64,000 bases of DNA, from positions 372,001 to 436,000 of the forward strand of contig NZ_JALKBF010000001.1 in the NCBI RefSeq assembly GCF_023016085.1, written 5' to 3'. This document shows, piece after piece, positions 24,717 to 33,822 of the stretch. A program made the position numbers and the translations under genes. A model generated the notes under the pieces. That model was not told where the DNA came from. It saw only the letters and a list, made by a program, of their open reading frames with translations, and made no database searches. The first letter of the stretch is position 1. Every line of letters begins with the position of its first letter. This DNA is from Aliiroseovarius sp. F47248L. Its GTDB lineage: Bacteria > Pseudomonadota > Alphaproteobacteria > Rhodobacterales > Rhodobacteraceae.

Positions 24717-26177
24717 CTACAGAATCTTGAACGCTGGGTCTGAGAGTTCCGGCCCTGCCACGGCAACGGGAAGCGGGCGACCAGATACACCCTGCTTGAT
24801 GCCATGGATCCAGCGCTTGCCACGTTCGTTCAACTGGAATCCAGGCGTCATCGAGCGGCCACGGGTCACCAGAATGCCGATATCGGCCCCCTCATAGCGA
24901 TAGTCACCCGGCTGGAGTATGCGCAGGAAAAATGCCTCATTCTCGCTCTCGACGGCACGACGGTGATAGTCGAAACGGTCAAAACTGATACTGCCGTCTT
25001 CGTGCATCTTGTAAATGCCGGTTTCGGGCACTTCGGTTGCGATATCAACATTGTCCTCGGTGTGTTTGATGACCATCTGCGACCAGCTGTCGATCATTGC
25101 AGGATCGGCCCAGCGATTGTTCAACTCGTTCACATCCAGTTCGAATTTCTTCTTCGAAAACTCAAGCAGATGGAACAAAAACAGCGGGGCGTCAGCATGG
25201 GCGAAAGCGGCATGGTTGGTCATTGAGGACGCGCCCGTAATGCGCGGGTTCAACTCTCCCAGCCAGATGTCACCGGTCTTTTTGTCGATCAGGAAATCCA
25301 GCTCGAAATAGCCGCGATAGCCTTCTTTGCGCAGTTGCTCGCCGAATTTAAAGGTCAGTTCGCGGGCTTTCTGGCGAACTTTGGGCGGGAACGCAGTGGA
25401 AAGGATTTCGTTGCCACACCAGCCGCCACGATATGGGGTCAGCTCTTTGAAGCCGACAAGTTCGGTCATCAGCGGGCCGACGATGGTGCCTTGCTTGGTG
25501 GCGCAGGCCTCGATCGCTGAACCGCGGCAGTCGATCCGCTTCATGATCTTGATCTCGCCTTCGCCCACAATCTCGTGTTCGTGGCGGCGGAAATCGGCTT
25601 CGGATTTGATGAAAAACGTCGTATGGCCGCTGTCCCCGAAGGCGGACTGCAAGACAAGATCGTGACCAATGCCTGCTTTCTCGCAGGTCTTGCGCAGATC
25701 GTCATAGTCTTTGACCTCGGCCAATACGTTGGGCACCGACGGGACCCCGGCCTTGTTGCCGATGCGCACGGTTTCGATCTTATTATCCATTTTGGTGCGC
25801 AATTTCGCCTTGGGAAACCAAACCTCTGCACCAAGCTCTTTGGCCAGCCGTTCGGTCTCTTCATCAAACATCAGGAAAACAAATTTCGGCTTGCCGCCCC
25901 GCCGTTTCACAAGGTCGATCACCTCCTTGTGCTGAAGAAGGTAGTTGTTGATATCTTCGATCGACTGGAATTCGGCATGTGGCTGTTCAGACGGGCAGAA
26001 CACGTTGGGATGTTTGCCATCGTAACAATCGATATAGCATATGTATTTAAAGTTCTTACACCATTCATCCAAACCCAGCAGGTTGAAATTGGTTGCCGAA
26101 ATGAAATAGATCGGATCCTCATTGCGGTGAAAATGGCGTCTGATCTCGGATATGTTTTTCAGAACAGCTGTTGGCAT
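24717..26177 (-). CDS. ATP-grasp ligase (biotin carboxylase-like)
   Basis: A 486-residue cytoplasmic protein with an ATP-grasp fold across about residues 120-360. The lid and substrate region is LVLQSAFGDSGHTTFF, and the metal/ATP site is FELDFLIDKKTGDIWLGELNPRITGAS in segments, with GELNPRITG carrying the Mg ligands Glu and Asn. Family members join a carboxylate to an amine through an acyl phosphate. Despite the usual label it lacks a biotin-carrier partner. GGGAGAAC precedes the ATG. It lies between a basic-amino-acid decarboxylase and a C45 hydrolase, suggesting amide formation between a polyamine-like product and an acid. Confidence 0.78.
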   Translation of the reverse strand: MPTAVLKNISEIRRHFHRNEDPIYFISATNFNLLGLDEWCKNFKYICYIDCYDGKHPNVFCPSEQPHAEFQSIEDINNYLLQHKEVIDLVKRRGGKPKFVFLMFDEETERLAKELGAEVWFPKAKLRTKMDNKIETVRIGNKAGVPSVPNVLAEVKDYDDLRKTCEKAGIGHDLVLQSAFGDSGHTTFFIKSEADFRRHEHEIVGEGEIKIMKRIDCRGSAIEACATKQGTIVGPLMTELVGFKELTPYRGGWCGNEILSTAFPPKVRQKARELTFKFGEQLRKEGYRGYFELDFLIDKKTGDIWLGELNPRITGASSMTNHAAFAHADAPLFLFHLLEFSKKKFELDVNELNNRWADPAMIDSWSQMVIKHTEDNVDIATEVPETGIYKMHEDGSISFDRFDYHRRAVESENEAFFLRILQPGDYRYEGADIGILVTRGRSMTPGFQLNERGKRWIHGIKQGVSGRPLPVAVAGPELSDPAFKIL

Positions 26178-26200
26178 TTTTTGTTCTCCCTATTCTTTTA

Positions 26201-28957
26201 TTATTTATTTCGCGCGGCATTCAGTTTCAGCCGAGCATTATTTGTTTTCATCTGCTGTTTCAGGGCGTCTTGGGTGAAGACACGCAGCCCTAAGTCTTCG
26301 CGGTATCCGTGGATCTCACTCACATCCAGCGCCCGCATGAAGGCCAGGATTTCGGGGCTGACCACCTGTCCGGGCACCAGGATCGGAAAACCCGGGGGAT
26401 AAGGAATGATAAACGAGGCCGAGACCACATCAGCGCCGCCTTCCTCTGCAGATTCTAGCGATCCTTCAAGCTCCAAATAATCGCAGTTCTTTTCGTCGTA
26501 GCTTAGAAAAAACGCCGAGCGGATATCGCCTTCGGATGTTGTCTGGTCAGTGCGGAAACTGTCGTGGAAACGGCTGAAATCGGGCAGCGGTGGCAGATCA
26601 TGCATCAGGTTGTTAACGCGCTTCTCAAAGCCGCGCCTTTCCATGATCGAGGCATCATCAAGCAGGTCATCAAGATCCGAGGCGATTTCGACCAGAACCT
26701 CGATGAGATAGGCGACCGATGAACGGGTTGTCCCGATATTGGTCATAAACAAAACTGTATTGCGTGAGGTTTTGTTGATCTGAATCCCGTACTTATCCAT
26801 CAGAATCTTGGTTTTAAACGTATCGCCATCCCAACCAGTGCCACCGACAGCAAGCGTCACACGGGTGGCATCAAGCACGAACTCGTCCTGTTCCCAACAA
26901 TCCCAGATGTCGGTCCAGCCCTGCTCGGAATCATAGTAGCTTTGAACGCCACTTTCGCGATGCTTTTGGGGGATCATGTCTCCTGCGGTCAAAACCTTGA
27001 AGTATTTTTGCAGTTTCGGATGGGTTGAGATCGCTCGACGCATAGACATTGCTGCCTCGACCTGTCTTTGGACAAACTCAAAGCCTTCAAGTTCGACCTG
27101 ACGTCGGCCTACATCCAACGACGCAATGATCTGATAGTTGGGTGAGGTTGACGTGTGGGTCATATAGGCTTCGCGGAAGCTGGCCTCGACCTCACCTTTG
27201 AAGTCTTGATCGTTGACATGGATCATCGAACCTTGCCGCAGCGACGTAAGGGTTTTGTGGGTTGAATGGGTGGCATAAACACGAATTCTGGCATCTGGCG
27301 GCGGGATGAGGCGCGTGTTCAGCAATGTCTCTTCGTCGGCTTTCTCAAGCTTTTTTTGCTGCTCTAGATAGGCCCGTTCGTGATCATCGGTTCGCAAGCG
27401 ATCACGTAAGTTGTTTGCCGCATTCATGGCTGTGCGCTGGCGATAGGTCGGACCAAACCGGGCAAAGGCAAACCAGGCTTCATCCCACAGAAAAACAAGG
27501 TCGGGCTTGATCGCCAGACATTCCTCCATCACCCGTTCGACATTGTAAACGATGCCGTCGAAGGTGCAGTTTGTCAGCAGCAGCATCCGCACGCGATCCA
27601 GCTTGCCCTCGGCCTTTAGTTCGAGCAGTTGATGCTTGATCTCACGCAGGGGCACTGCGCCATACATCGAGTATTCATTCAACGGATAGCTGTCGAGATA
27701 GACAACCTGTGCACCCGCCAGAACCATGCCGTAATGGTGCGATTTGTGGCAATCCCGATCCACCAATACAATGTCGCCCGGCCGAACCAAACCCTGAACC
27801 ACGATCTTGTTGCATGTCGACGTGCCATTGGTGGCAAAAAAAGTCTGCTTGGAGCCGAACGCGCGGCTTGCCAGTTCCTGTGCTTCTTTAATTGGGCCGT
27901 GGGGTTCCAACAGGCTGTCCAGCCCCCCCGACGTTGCCGACGTTTCGGCCATGAAGATGTTGGGGCCGTAAAAGGCGCCCATATCCTGAATCCAGTGGCT
28001 ACGAGAAATGGATTTTCCGCGGCTGATCGGCAGGGCATGGAAAACACCCGTGGGTTGCTTTGAATACTCGACCAAAGCGGTGAAGAACGGAGTTTTGAAA
28101 CGCGCCTGAACGCCGCGCAATATATTCAGATGCAGTTCAAGAAAGTCCTCCTGATTATAGAACACGCGGCGGCAGATCCCCAGATCCAGACCGGCAATAT
28201 CCTCGACCGAGCGATCCGTGACCAGATAGGCATCAAGTTCAGGGCGGACTTTTGCGACCAGACGGCACAGTTCGGGGCCGTAGCTTTCAGGCTCTAACGC
28301 CTCGATATCCTCGATCCCGCCTGCGCGGTTCAAGTAACGTGTCAAAATGGCCAGCTCGACCTGCGAATCCATCTTCAATCCGGGTCGCACAACGATGGCT
28401 TGAATGTTGTGGTTGAACAAAACCCCGATCAGAGCATCCTGTAAACTGGGGACTACCACGATTTCATAGTGAAATGGATCTTCGTCGCGCCGCATGCGCG
28501 AGAAGCTGTTTTTAAGCCAGCGTTCCTGATGCTCGTTCAGATCATCGACAACCAGAACCTCGAAATAAGGCTTGGTCAGCGCCCGTGCTTCCAATGACTG
28601 GACGACTTCGTCCTCATGTTCGTCCGCGTCAACACTGTCGCGCTCCAGCGGAACATGCCTGCGCCGATACGCGCCTGTGGTAAGGGCCCGGGTAATTCGC
28701 TGAACCGAAAAGGCAACGTCGTCATATTTGCCATGTTCGAATTGGCGACGAACGAGGTCAAACGCCTGCATACCGGGAAAGGCCCAATAGGCTTCGATCA
28801 ATGACAGCGAGTTGAAAAGTTGGTTAATCTTTTCGATCGAATGTTTTGCTTTGTCACTGCCTGCATCCCTCGAAAGGGCTGCAGTGGCGTCGCGCAAAGC
28901 GCTCCAACGGTCAGACCTTAGTTGGAGAGCGGAATAGTAGTCGCTCACTGATTGCAT
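26201..28957 (-). CDS. Orn/Lys/Arg decarboxylase class I, unusually long
   Basis: A 918-residue PLP-dependent decarboxylase of the prokaryotic Orn/Lys/Arg type, normally about 710-760 residues. After an extra helical N-terminus of about 130 residues comes the wing/receiver-like domain (VLVVDDLNEHQERW). The aminotransferase-fold core follows with DRDCHKSHHYG, FLWDEAWFAFA (PLP-ring Asp) and ATHSTHKTLTSLRQG, whose Lys (near residue 569) forms the Schiff base. The C-terminal domain has PYPPGFPILVPGQ. It should decarboxylate arginine, ornithine or lysine. The ATG at 28957 follows GGGGAGA. Its gene is second in the four-gene operon and lies 23 bases before the ATP-grasp gene. Confidence 0.88.
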   Translation of the reverse strand: MQSVSDYYSALQLRSDRWSALRDATAALSRDAGSDKAKHSIEKINQLFNSLSLIEAYWAFPGMQAFDLVRRQFEHGKYDDVAFSVQRITRALTTGAYRRRHVPLERDSVDADEHEDEVVQSLEARALTKPYFEVLVVDDLNEHQERWLKNSFSRMRRDEDPFHYEIVVVPSLQDALIGVLFNHNIQAIVVRPGLKMDSQVELAILTRYLNRAGGIEDIEALEPESYGPELCRLVAKVRPELDAYLVTDRSVEDIAGLDLGICRRVFYNQEDFLELHLNILRGVQARFKTPFFTALVEYSKQPTGVFHALPISRGKSISRSHWIQDMGAFYGPNIFMAETSATSGGLDSLLEPHGPIKEAQELASRAFGSKQTFFATNGTSTCNKIVVQGLVRPGDIVLVDRDCHKSHHYGMVLAGAQVVYLDSYPLNEYSMYGAVPLREIKHQLLELKAEGKLDRVRMLLLTNCTFDGIVYNVERVMEECLAIKPDLVFLWDEAWFAFARFGPTYRQRTAMNAANNLRDRLRTDDHERAYLEQQKKLEKADEETLLNTRLIPPPDARIRVYATHSTHKTLTSLRQGSMIHVNDQDFKGEVEASFREAYMTHTSTSPNYQIIASLDVGRRQVELEGFEFVQRQVEAAMSMRRAISTHPKLQKYFKVLTAGDMIPQKHRESGVQSYYDSEQGWTDIWDCWEQDEFVLDATRVTLAVGGTGWDGDTFKTKILMDKYGIQINKTSRNTVLFMTNIGTTRSSVAYLIEVLVEIASDLDDLLDDASIMERRGFEKRVNNLMHDLPPLPDFSRFHDSFRTDQTTSEGDIRSAFFLSYDEKNCDYLELEGSLESAEEGGADVVSASFIIPYPPGFPILVPGQVVSPEILAFMRALDVSEIHGYREDLGLRVFTQDALKQQMKTNNARLKLNAARNK

Positions 28958-29029
28958 CGAACGTCTCCCCCTTCTTAATCGGATGCAGAGCAGACTGAAG
29001 CGCAATCGTTAGTGATCGGGGCGCCTGTC

Positions 29030-30001
29030 TTAGCTGCTATAAATCTTTGCAGGATGTTGCAGTGGTGTAACCTGCGTTGGTGCAGTGTCTTCGCCCAAGG
29101 CAGGCGTCGTTTGGCCGGGAACGTCAACATGCAGGCCGGCACGGGAACCTTGCGTCGGAATTTCCAAAGGCCCGAGATTTTTCAAATAGGCGTCAGTACC
29201 GCTGTCACGGTCATAAACAGAAAAGTCGACGGATCTGTCGCGGAAACTTTTCAAAACCTGACCCAGTCCTTTCATTCCAGTTTCGCGTTGTCGGCGAACC
29301 TGGTCTAGGTCCAATTCAATCGGGAACATGTCCTCTTGTCCAGCGGACTGATGCAAAACCATAGACGAAGGGTCGATGATGCAGGATTTACCAACCCCGC
29401 CGGCTCCTAGTCCGTTAACGTCGATCACATAACACTGAAACTGGGCCGCAGTGGCGCGCGCAATCGCAAGCTCCGCGTCGCGGTCAGTGGTGCCTGTCAG
29501 AACCGGGTGCAACAAGACTTCGACACCCTGACTGGTAAGCTGACGGGTCGTTTCCGGGAACCAGATGTCATAACAGATCGACAGACCAAACCGACCGACT
29601 TCAGGCACGTCGAACACACAAAATCCTGTTCCGGCTTCAACGCCTGCTTCATATGGGCGGAAAGGAAACATTTTGCGGTATGTCGCGACTGTTTCGCCCT
29701 GCGGATTGATGACGGTTGACGTGTTGTAGATCTTGCCGTCTTCGGTTTTTTCAAACATTGACCCTGGTATAAGCCAAATCTTGTGTTTGATTGCAGCTTC
29801 GCGAAAGCGGTGGATCGTATCATTTTCAAGCGGTAGGGCGAACCTGCTCAACGGCCCAAAGGCTGCCAACTCGCTGAACAATACCATCTGAGTCCAAGGG
29901 AAGCGCGCCATGAGAACGTCGAGACGATGGATCATTCCATCCACGTTTGGCTGCAGTGCATTTACATACATTTGCACACCGGCAATTGCGAATGGCGTCA
30001 T
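29030..30001 (-). CDS. Nitrilase-superfamily carbon-nitrogen hydrolase
   Basis: A 323-residue protein of the carbon-nitrogen hydrolase superfamily with an intact catalytic triad: E44 (LFSELAAFG), K110 (ATYRKMFPF) and C143 (LSICYDIWFPE). The family cleaves or forms non-peptide C-N bonds; N-carbamoylputrescine amidase is one member that would fit a decarboxylase operon. The proline-rich C-terminal extension (about 275-323) is unusual. It is the first gene of the nitrilase, decarboxylase, ATP-grasp, C45 unit, 72 bases from the next start. No agmatine deiminase is present, so a standard arginine-to-putrescine route is incomplete here. Confidence 0.85.
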   Translation of the reverse strand: MTPFAIAGVQMYVNALQPNVDGMIHRLDVLMARFPWTQMVLFSELAAFGPLSRFALPLENDTIHRFREAAIKHKIWLIPGSMFEKTEDGKIYNTSTVINPQGETVATYRKMFPFRPYEAGVEAGTGFCVFDVPEVGRFGLSICYDIWFPETTRQLTSQGVEVLLHPVLTGTTDRDAELAIARATAAQFQCYVIDVNGLGAGGVGKSCIIDPSSMVLHQSAGQEDMFPIELDLDQVRRQRETGMKGLGQVLKSFRDRSVDFSVYDRDSGTDAYLKNLGPLEIPTQGSRAGLHVDVPGQTTPALGEDTAPTQVTPLQHPAKIYSS

Positions 30002-30245
30002 TCAGGTCGTTCTCCGTCAAAAAATTTCCACATCGGTCCAGACTACTCTGCTTTTGAAGGGAAGAACAGTTAAGTATCTAAGACAAGTATACTTACCAAA
30101 TTTGAATATGCACAGCGAATGCATTTCCGCAAATTCGACACGTGACCATTCTAAGCACGGGCGAGCTTGTCTGAAAACGTGCTTCTGACTAGAAATTTCC
30201 TCCGAAATCTGCATCCTGTCAGGTAAATGATCGGGGGGGGTCGAC

Positions 30246-33011
30246 ATGCGTTATCTTGCTGCTTTTATCCTATTTCTCGGATTTGTACTTCCAGCCACTG
30301 CTCAGGATCGCGCCTCTACGGTGCTTGTTCTGGATGGATCCGGTTCGATGTGGGGGCAAGTTGATGGAACCGCCAAGATCACCATTGCACAGGAAGTGAT
30401 CGACGATCTGTTGCAAACACTTCCGACGGATCAAGCCCTTGGTCTGACCGTCTATGGGCATCGTCGCAAAGGAGACTGCACGGATATCGAAACGCTGGTC
30501 GCACCGAGGTCAGGAACTCAGTCAGCGATCTCGACGGCGGTAAATGCGATCAAGCCTAAGGGCAAGACACCGATGACGGATGCGGTCATCGCGGCCGCGC
30601 AATCGCTTCGATATACCGAAGAAAAGGCGACTGTGATCCTTGTGTCGGACGGAATCGAAACCTGCAACCCAGATCCTTGTGCGGCCGCCCGCGCGCTTGA
30701 GGCGGCGGGCGTGGATTTCACCGCCCACGTGATCGGATTCGATATCAATGACCCCGAAGCCATGGCGCAAATGCAATGTCTGGCAGCGGAAACCGGGGGC
30801 ACTTTCCGGTCGGCCGCTGACGCAAGCGAACTTGGGGCCGCGTTGGTCGAAATTGCATCGACACCCAAGCCGGAGCCCGAACCGGTCACCATTTCGTTTC
30901 GTGCGACATTGGGCAAAGGCGGCCCGGTGATCGGTGAAGGACTGGTCTGGGGCTTCACACCTGAAGGCACCGGCGGTCAGACTGCACCCACCGGCACCAC
31001 GCAGCTTGATTTGTTGCCCGGTGACTATACCGTTTCCGTTTTGCGACTTGAAGATGAGGCGGCAACTGAAACTGGCTTCAGCGTCACCGATCAGGCAAAG
31101 ACTGTCACGCTTGAATTGCCAGAAATCACCCATCGGGCGTCATTGGAAGCAGTCGACACAGCCCCTATCGGATCGACGATTGAGGTCGCTTGGGATGCCG
31201 AGATCGGCGAGAATGATTATGTCACGGTCGTGCCCCCAGATGCAGAACCCGGAACCTATCGCAATTACACCTATATCTCGAAAGGCAATCCCTTGCCTCT
31301 GACACTGCCGCTGACGCCCGGCACGTATGAACTGCGTTACATCCGAAGCGGCAAAGGCAGGCCGGCAGTTACAGCAACTCGTCCGATAGATGTTTCCGAT
31401 CTGACCGTCACTCTGGAGGCCGCTAATGACGTGGCGGCAGGGGCAGTTCTGGATGTCAAATGGGATGGTCCGGGTTATAAAAATGATTACATAGCAATCA
31501 CAGTGCCAGACGCGGACGATAACGCCTACGAGAAGTATGCCTATACCAACCGCGGCAATCCTGCCGAAGTCACAAGCCCGATCGAGCCGGGAACCTACGA
31601 GCTTCGCTATGTCGCCCAAGGTAATCCCGTGCGTGTTCTGGCCCGTCGTCCAGTCGAAGTCTTGCCAGTCAGCGCATCACTGACAGCCCCAGATCAAGTT
31701 GTCGCTGGGGCTGCTGTCGATGTTGAATGGGTGGGGCCGGACAACAAGAATGACTATATCTCGGTTGCCGCGCCGGATCAGGACCCAAATAAATACCTCA
31801 ACTATACCTATGCGAACCGCGGCAACCCGCTATCGGTAACGATGCCACTTGATCCGGGCACGTATGAACTGCGCTATATCGCCCATGGTAACCCCGCCAA
31901 AATCATCGCGACTCGACCGGTCACGGTCGTAGCAGCGCAAGTCACGCTTGAGGCGCAACCTGATGCCATCGCCGGGTCGCATATCGATGTTACTTGGGAT
32001 GGCCCCGACAACAAGAACGACTACATCTCAGTGGCGTCAGCCGATCAGGCGCCGAACAAGTATGTGGCTTATGCCTATACTCAGCGGGGCAATCCGGCAT
32101 CGGTGAAGATGCCGCTTGATCCGGGCACTTATCAGCTTCGTTACATCGCTCATGGCAATCCAGCGAAGGTGTTGGCCACGCGTGAGATCACGATCAATGC
32201 AGCTCAGGTTGCGCTTGAAGCTGCTGACAGTGCCGAAGCCGGGGCCACAATAGACGTCACTTGGGAAGGGCCGGATAACAGGAACGACTATGTCTCGGTG
32301 GCGGCGCCGGACCAGCCGGTCAATAAATATACGTCTTATGCCTATACCAGCCGTGGCAATCCATCGAAGGTCAAACTGCCACTTGAGCCGGGGACCTATC
32401 AGTTGCGATATATTGCACACGGAAACCCGCAACGTATTCTCGCAACGCGTGAGATCGGCATTGTTGGTGCCACTGTGGTGCTTGATGCGCCTGAAACAGC
32501 AGTCTTGGGGACCGAGATTGATGTGTCCTTTGTTGGCCCTGCCAACAAAAATGATTTCGTATCAGTGGCAGTCATCGGGTCAGAACTTGGCAAACATTTG
32601 CACTATCAATATGCCAATCGCAGCAATCCCGTTCGTTTGAAGGTTCCAGTTGAAACCGGCACTTACCTGATCCGCTATGTCGCCCATGGCAACCCGCAGA
32701 AGGTACTCGCACGACGCATGTTGAAAGTCGTCGAAGCCAGCGCGGCTGTTGTCGAAGAAGCCGTGCTTGAGGCCGCAGACTCTGCCGCATCCAGCGAGCA
32801 GATCGAGGTGTTCTGGGTTGGGCCGGACGGTGAAGCCGATTTGATCGCGATCAAGAAGATCGGATCAGATGCGGTTGAAGCTTCGGTGGCGACGGCCAGC
32901 GGCAATCCAGCAATGTTGCAATTGCCGAGCGAGCCGGGCGACTACATGCTGCATTATATTTCAGGACAGGGCCAAAACTCGATCGGCAGACGCCCACTGA
33001 CCGTAAACTGA
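30246..33011 (+). CDS. Secreted vWA-domain protein with seven internal repeats
   Basis: A 921-residue exported protein. The signal peptide is residues 1-19 (LGFVLPATAQ), and the von Willebrand factor A domain covers about 23-205 with a complete MIDAS (D30-S32-S34 in DGSGSM, T in GKTPMTDAV, and SDGIETC). A linker domain with PGDYTVSVLRLEDE spans about 215-295. Seven tandem repeats of about 89 residues follow (starting near 298, 388, 477, 567, 656, 744 and 839). Each has an ENDY/KNDY core, NKYxxYxYxxRGNP and PGTYxLRYIAHGNPxKxLATR. The last repeat is degenerate. The repeats look like beta-sandwich modules. Periplasmic or surface adhesion or scaffolding is likely; no anchor is visible. Confidence 0.82.
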   Translation: MRYLAAFILFLGFVLPATAQDRASTVLVLDGSGSMWGQVDGTAKITIAQEVIDDLLQTLPTDQALGLTVYGHRRKGDCTDIETLVAPRSGTQSAISTAVNAIKPKGKTPMTDAVIAAAQSLRYTEEKATVILVSDGIETCNPDPCAAARALEAAGVDFTAHVIGFDINDPEAMAQMQCLAAETGGTFRSAADASELGAALVEIASTPKPEPEPVTISFRATLGKGGPVIGEGLVWGFTPEGTGGQTAPTGTTQLDLLPGDYTVSVLRLEDEAATETGFSVTDQAKTVTLELPEITHRASLEAVDTAPIGSTIEVAWDAEIGENDYVTVVPPDAEPGTYRNYTYISKGNPLPLTLPLTPGTYELRYIRSGKGRPAVTATRPIDVSDLTVTLEAANDVAAGAVLDVKWDGPGYKNDYIAITVPDADDNAYEKYAYTNRGNPAEVTSPIEPGTYELRYVAQGNPVRVLARRPVEVLPVSASLTAPDQVVAGAAVDVEWVGPDNKNDYISVAAPDQDPNKYLNYTYANRGNPLSVTMPLDPGTYELRYIAHGNPAKIIATRPVTVVAAQVTLEAQPDAIAGSHIDVTWDGPDNKNDYISVASADQAPNKYVAYAYTQRGNPASVKMPLDPGTYQLRYIAHGNPAKVLATREITINAAQVALEAADSAEAGATIDVTWEGPDNRNDYVSVAAPDQPVNKYTSYAYTSRGNPSKVKLPLEPGTYQLRYIAHGNPQRILATREIGIVGATVVLDAPETAVLGTEIDVSFVGPANKNDFVSVAVIGSELGKHLHYQYANRSNPVRLKVPVETGTYLIRYVAHGNPQKVLARRMLKVVEASAAVVEEAVLEAADSAASSEQIEVFWVGPDGEADLIAIKKIGSDAVEASVATASGNPAMLQLPSEPGDYMLHYISGQGQNSIGRRPLTVN

Positions 33012-33060
33012 CGCCTGCGGTATGCATGGACAAGAAAGTTAAGAACCGAAGACCTGCCGT

Positions 33061-33822
33061 TTATCCAGACGAGCGCGGTGTCCGATCGCTTGCGGGTTTT
33101 CTGGGATGACGCGGCGGACCGGCACGCCGGATTAACCAAGCAGCCCCCAAAAGGTCGGGAATGCCGACCAATGCGCGTCGCAAGTTCGAGTATTTTGACT
33201 GCCCACCTTGGCGTGCCTGATGGGATACCGACACAGTCTGCACCTCCCACCCTTCGCGCAACATCATGGCGGGCATGAACCGGTGGATGTGATTAAACCA
33301 TGGCAGGTCGAAATATGCCTCGCGGCGGAACGCTTTCAGTCCGCACCCGGAATCGCGCACACCATCCTTCAACAGCGCCACGCGGATCGCATTGGCAGCC
33401 CGTGATGCCCAACGTTTCGCCGATGTGTCCTGGCGCCCAACGCGCTGCCCCTGCACCAGCCCCAATGCCTCGCAGTCTTCTACCAGAAACGGGGCCAGCA
33501 AGATCGGTATCTGATCGGGCGGGTTTTGCCCGTCACCATCCAGTGTCACGATGATCGTACCACGCGCAGCGCGCACGCCCCGCCGGATCGATGCCGACTG
33601 TCCGACGCTTTGATCGTTTTGCAACCAGGTGAGCCAGTCATGGGCAGATGCCAGTCGCATCAGGGCATGATGGGTGCCGTCTGTTGATCCGTCGTCAACT
33701 ACAATGACTTCGAAAGCCTGACCATGCAGAACTTGCCCAACCTGTTCGACAAGCGGGCTGATCGCAACAACTTCATCACGTGCCGGGATGACGACACTGA
33801 TCTCTGGGTTGGGTCTGGTCAT
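33061..33822 (-). CDS. Glycosyltransferase family 2 (DPM1/ArnC-like)
   Basis: A 253-residue GT-A glycosyltransferase with ISVVIPARDEVVAI (about 9-22), VVDDGSTDGT (nucleotide-sugar binding), LDGDGQNPPDQ (DxD-type metal site) and SGCGLKAFRREAYFDLPWF. It probably transfers a sugar or amino sugar from a nucleotide donor to undecaprenyl phosphate on the cytoplasmic face, supplying the ArnT-like enzyme encoded next to it. There are no transmembrane helices at the C-terminus, unlike full ArnC. Its start overlaps the stop of the GT39 gene (ATGA), so the operon order is LpxB-N protein, GT39, GT2. Confidence 0.87.
   Translation of the reverse strand: MTRPNPEISVVIPARDEVVAISPLVEQVGQVLHGQAFEVIVVDDGSTDGTHHALMRLASAHDWLTWLQNDQSVGQSASIRRGVRAARGTIIVTLDGDGQNPPDQIPILLAPFLVEDCEALGLVQGQRVGRQDTSAKRWASRAANAIRVALLKDGVRDSGCGLKAFRREAYFDLPWFNHIHRFMPAMMLREGWEVQTVSVSHQARQGGQSKYSNLRRALVGIPDLLGAAWLIRRAGPPRHPRKPASDRTPRSSG

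Noticed and set aside
25575..26402. 275-codon plus-strand frame opposite the ATP-grasp gene
   Set aside because: Antisense shadow of a well-supported gene with clear ATP-grasp motifs; no ribosome site and no family pattern.
30246..33011. Frames on the minus strand across the repeat region (for example 31140-31619 and 32037-32432)
   Set aside because: They recur with the same period as the repeats of the vWA gene and are its antisense shadows.
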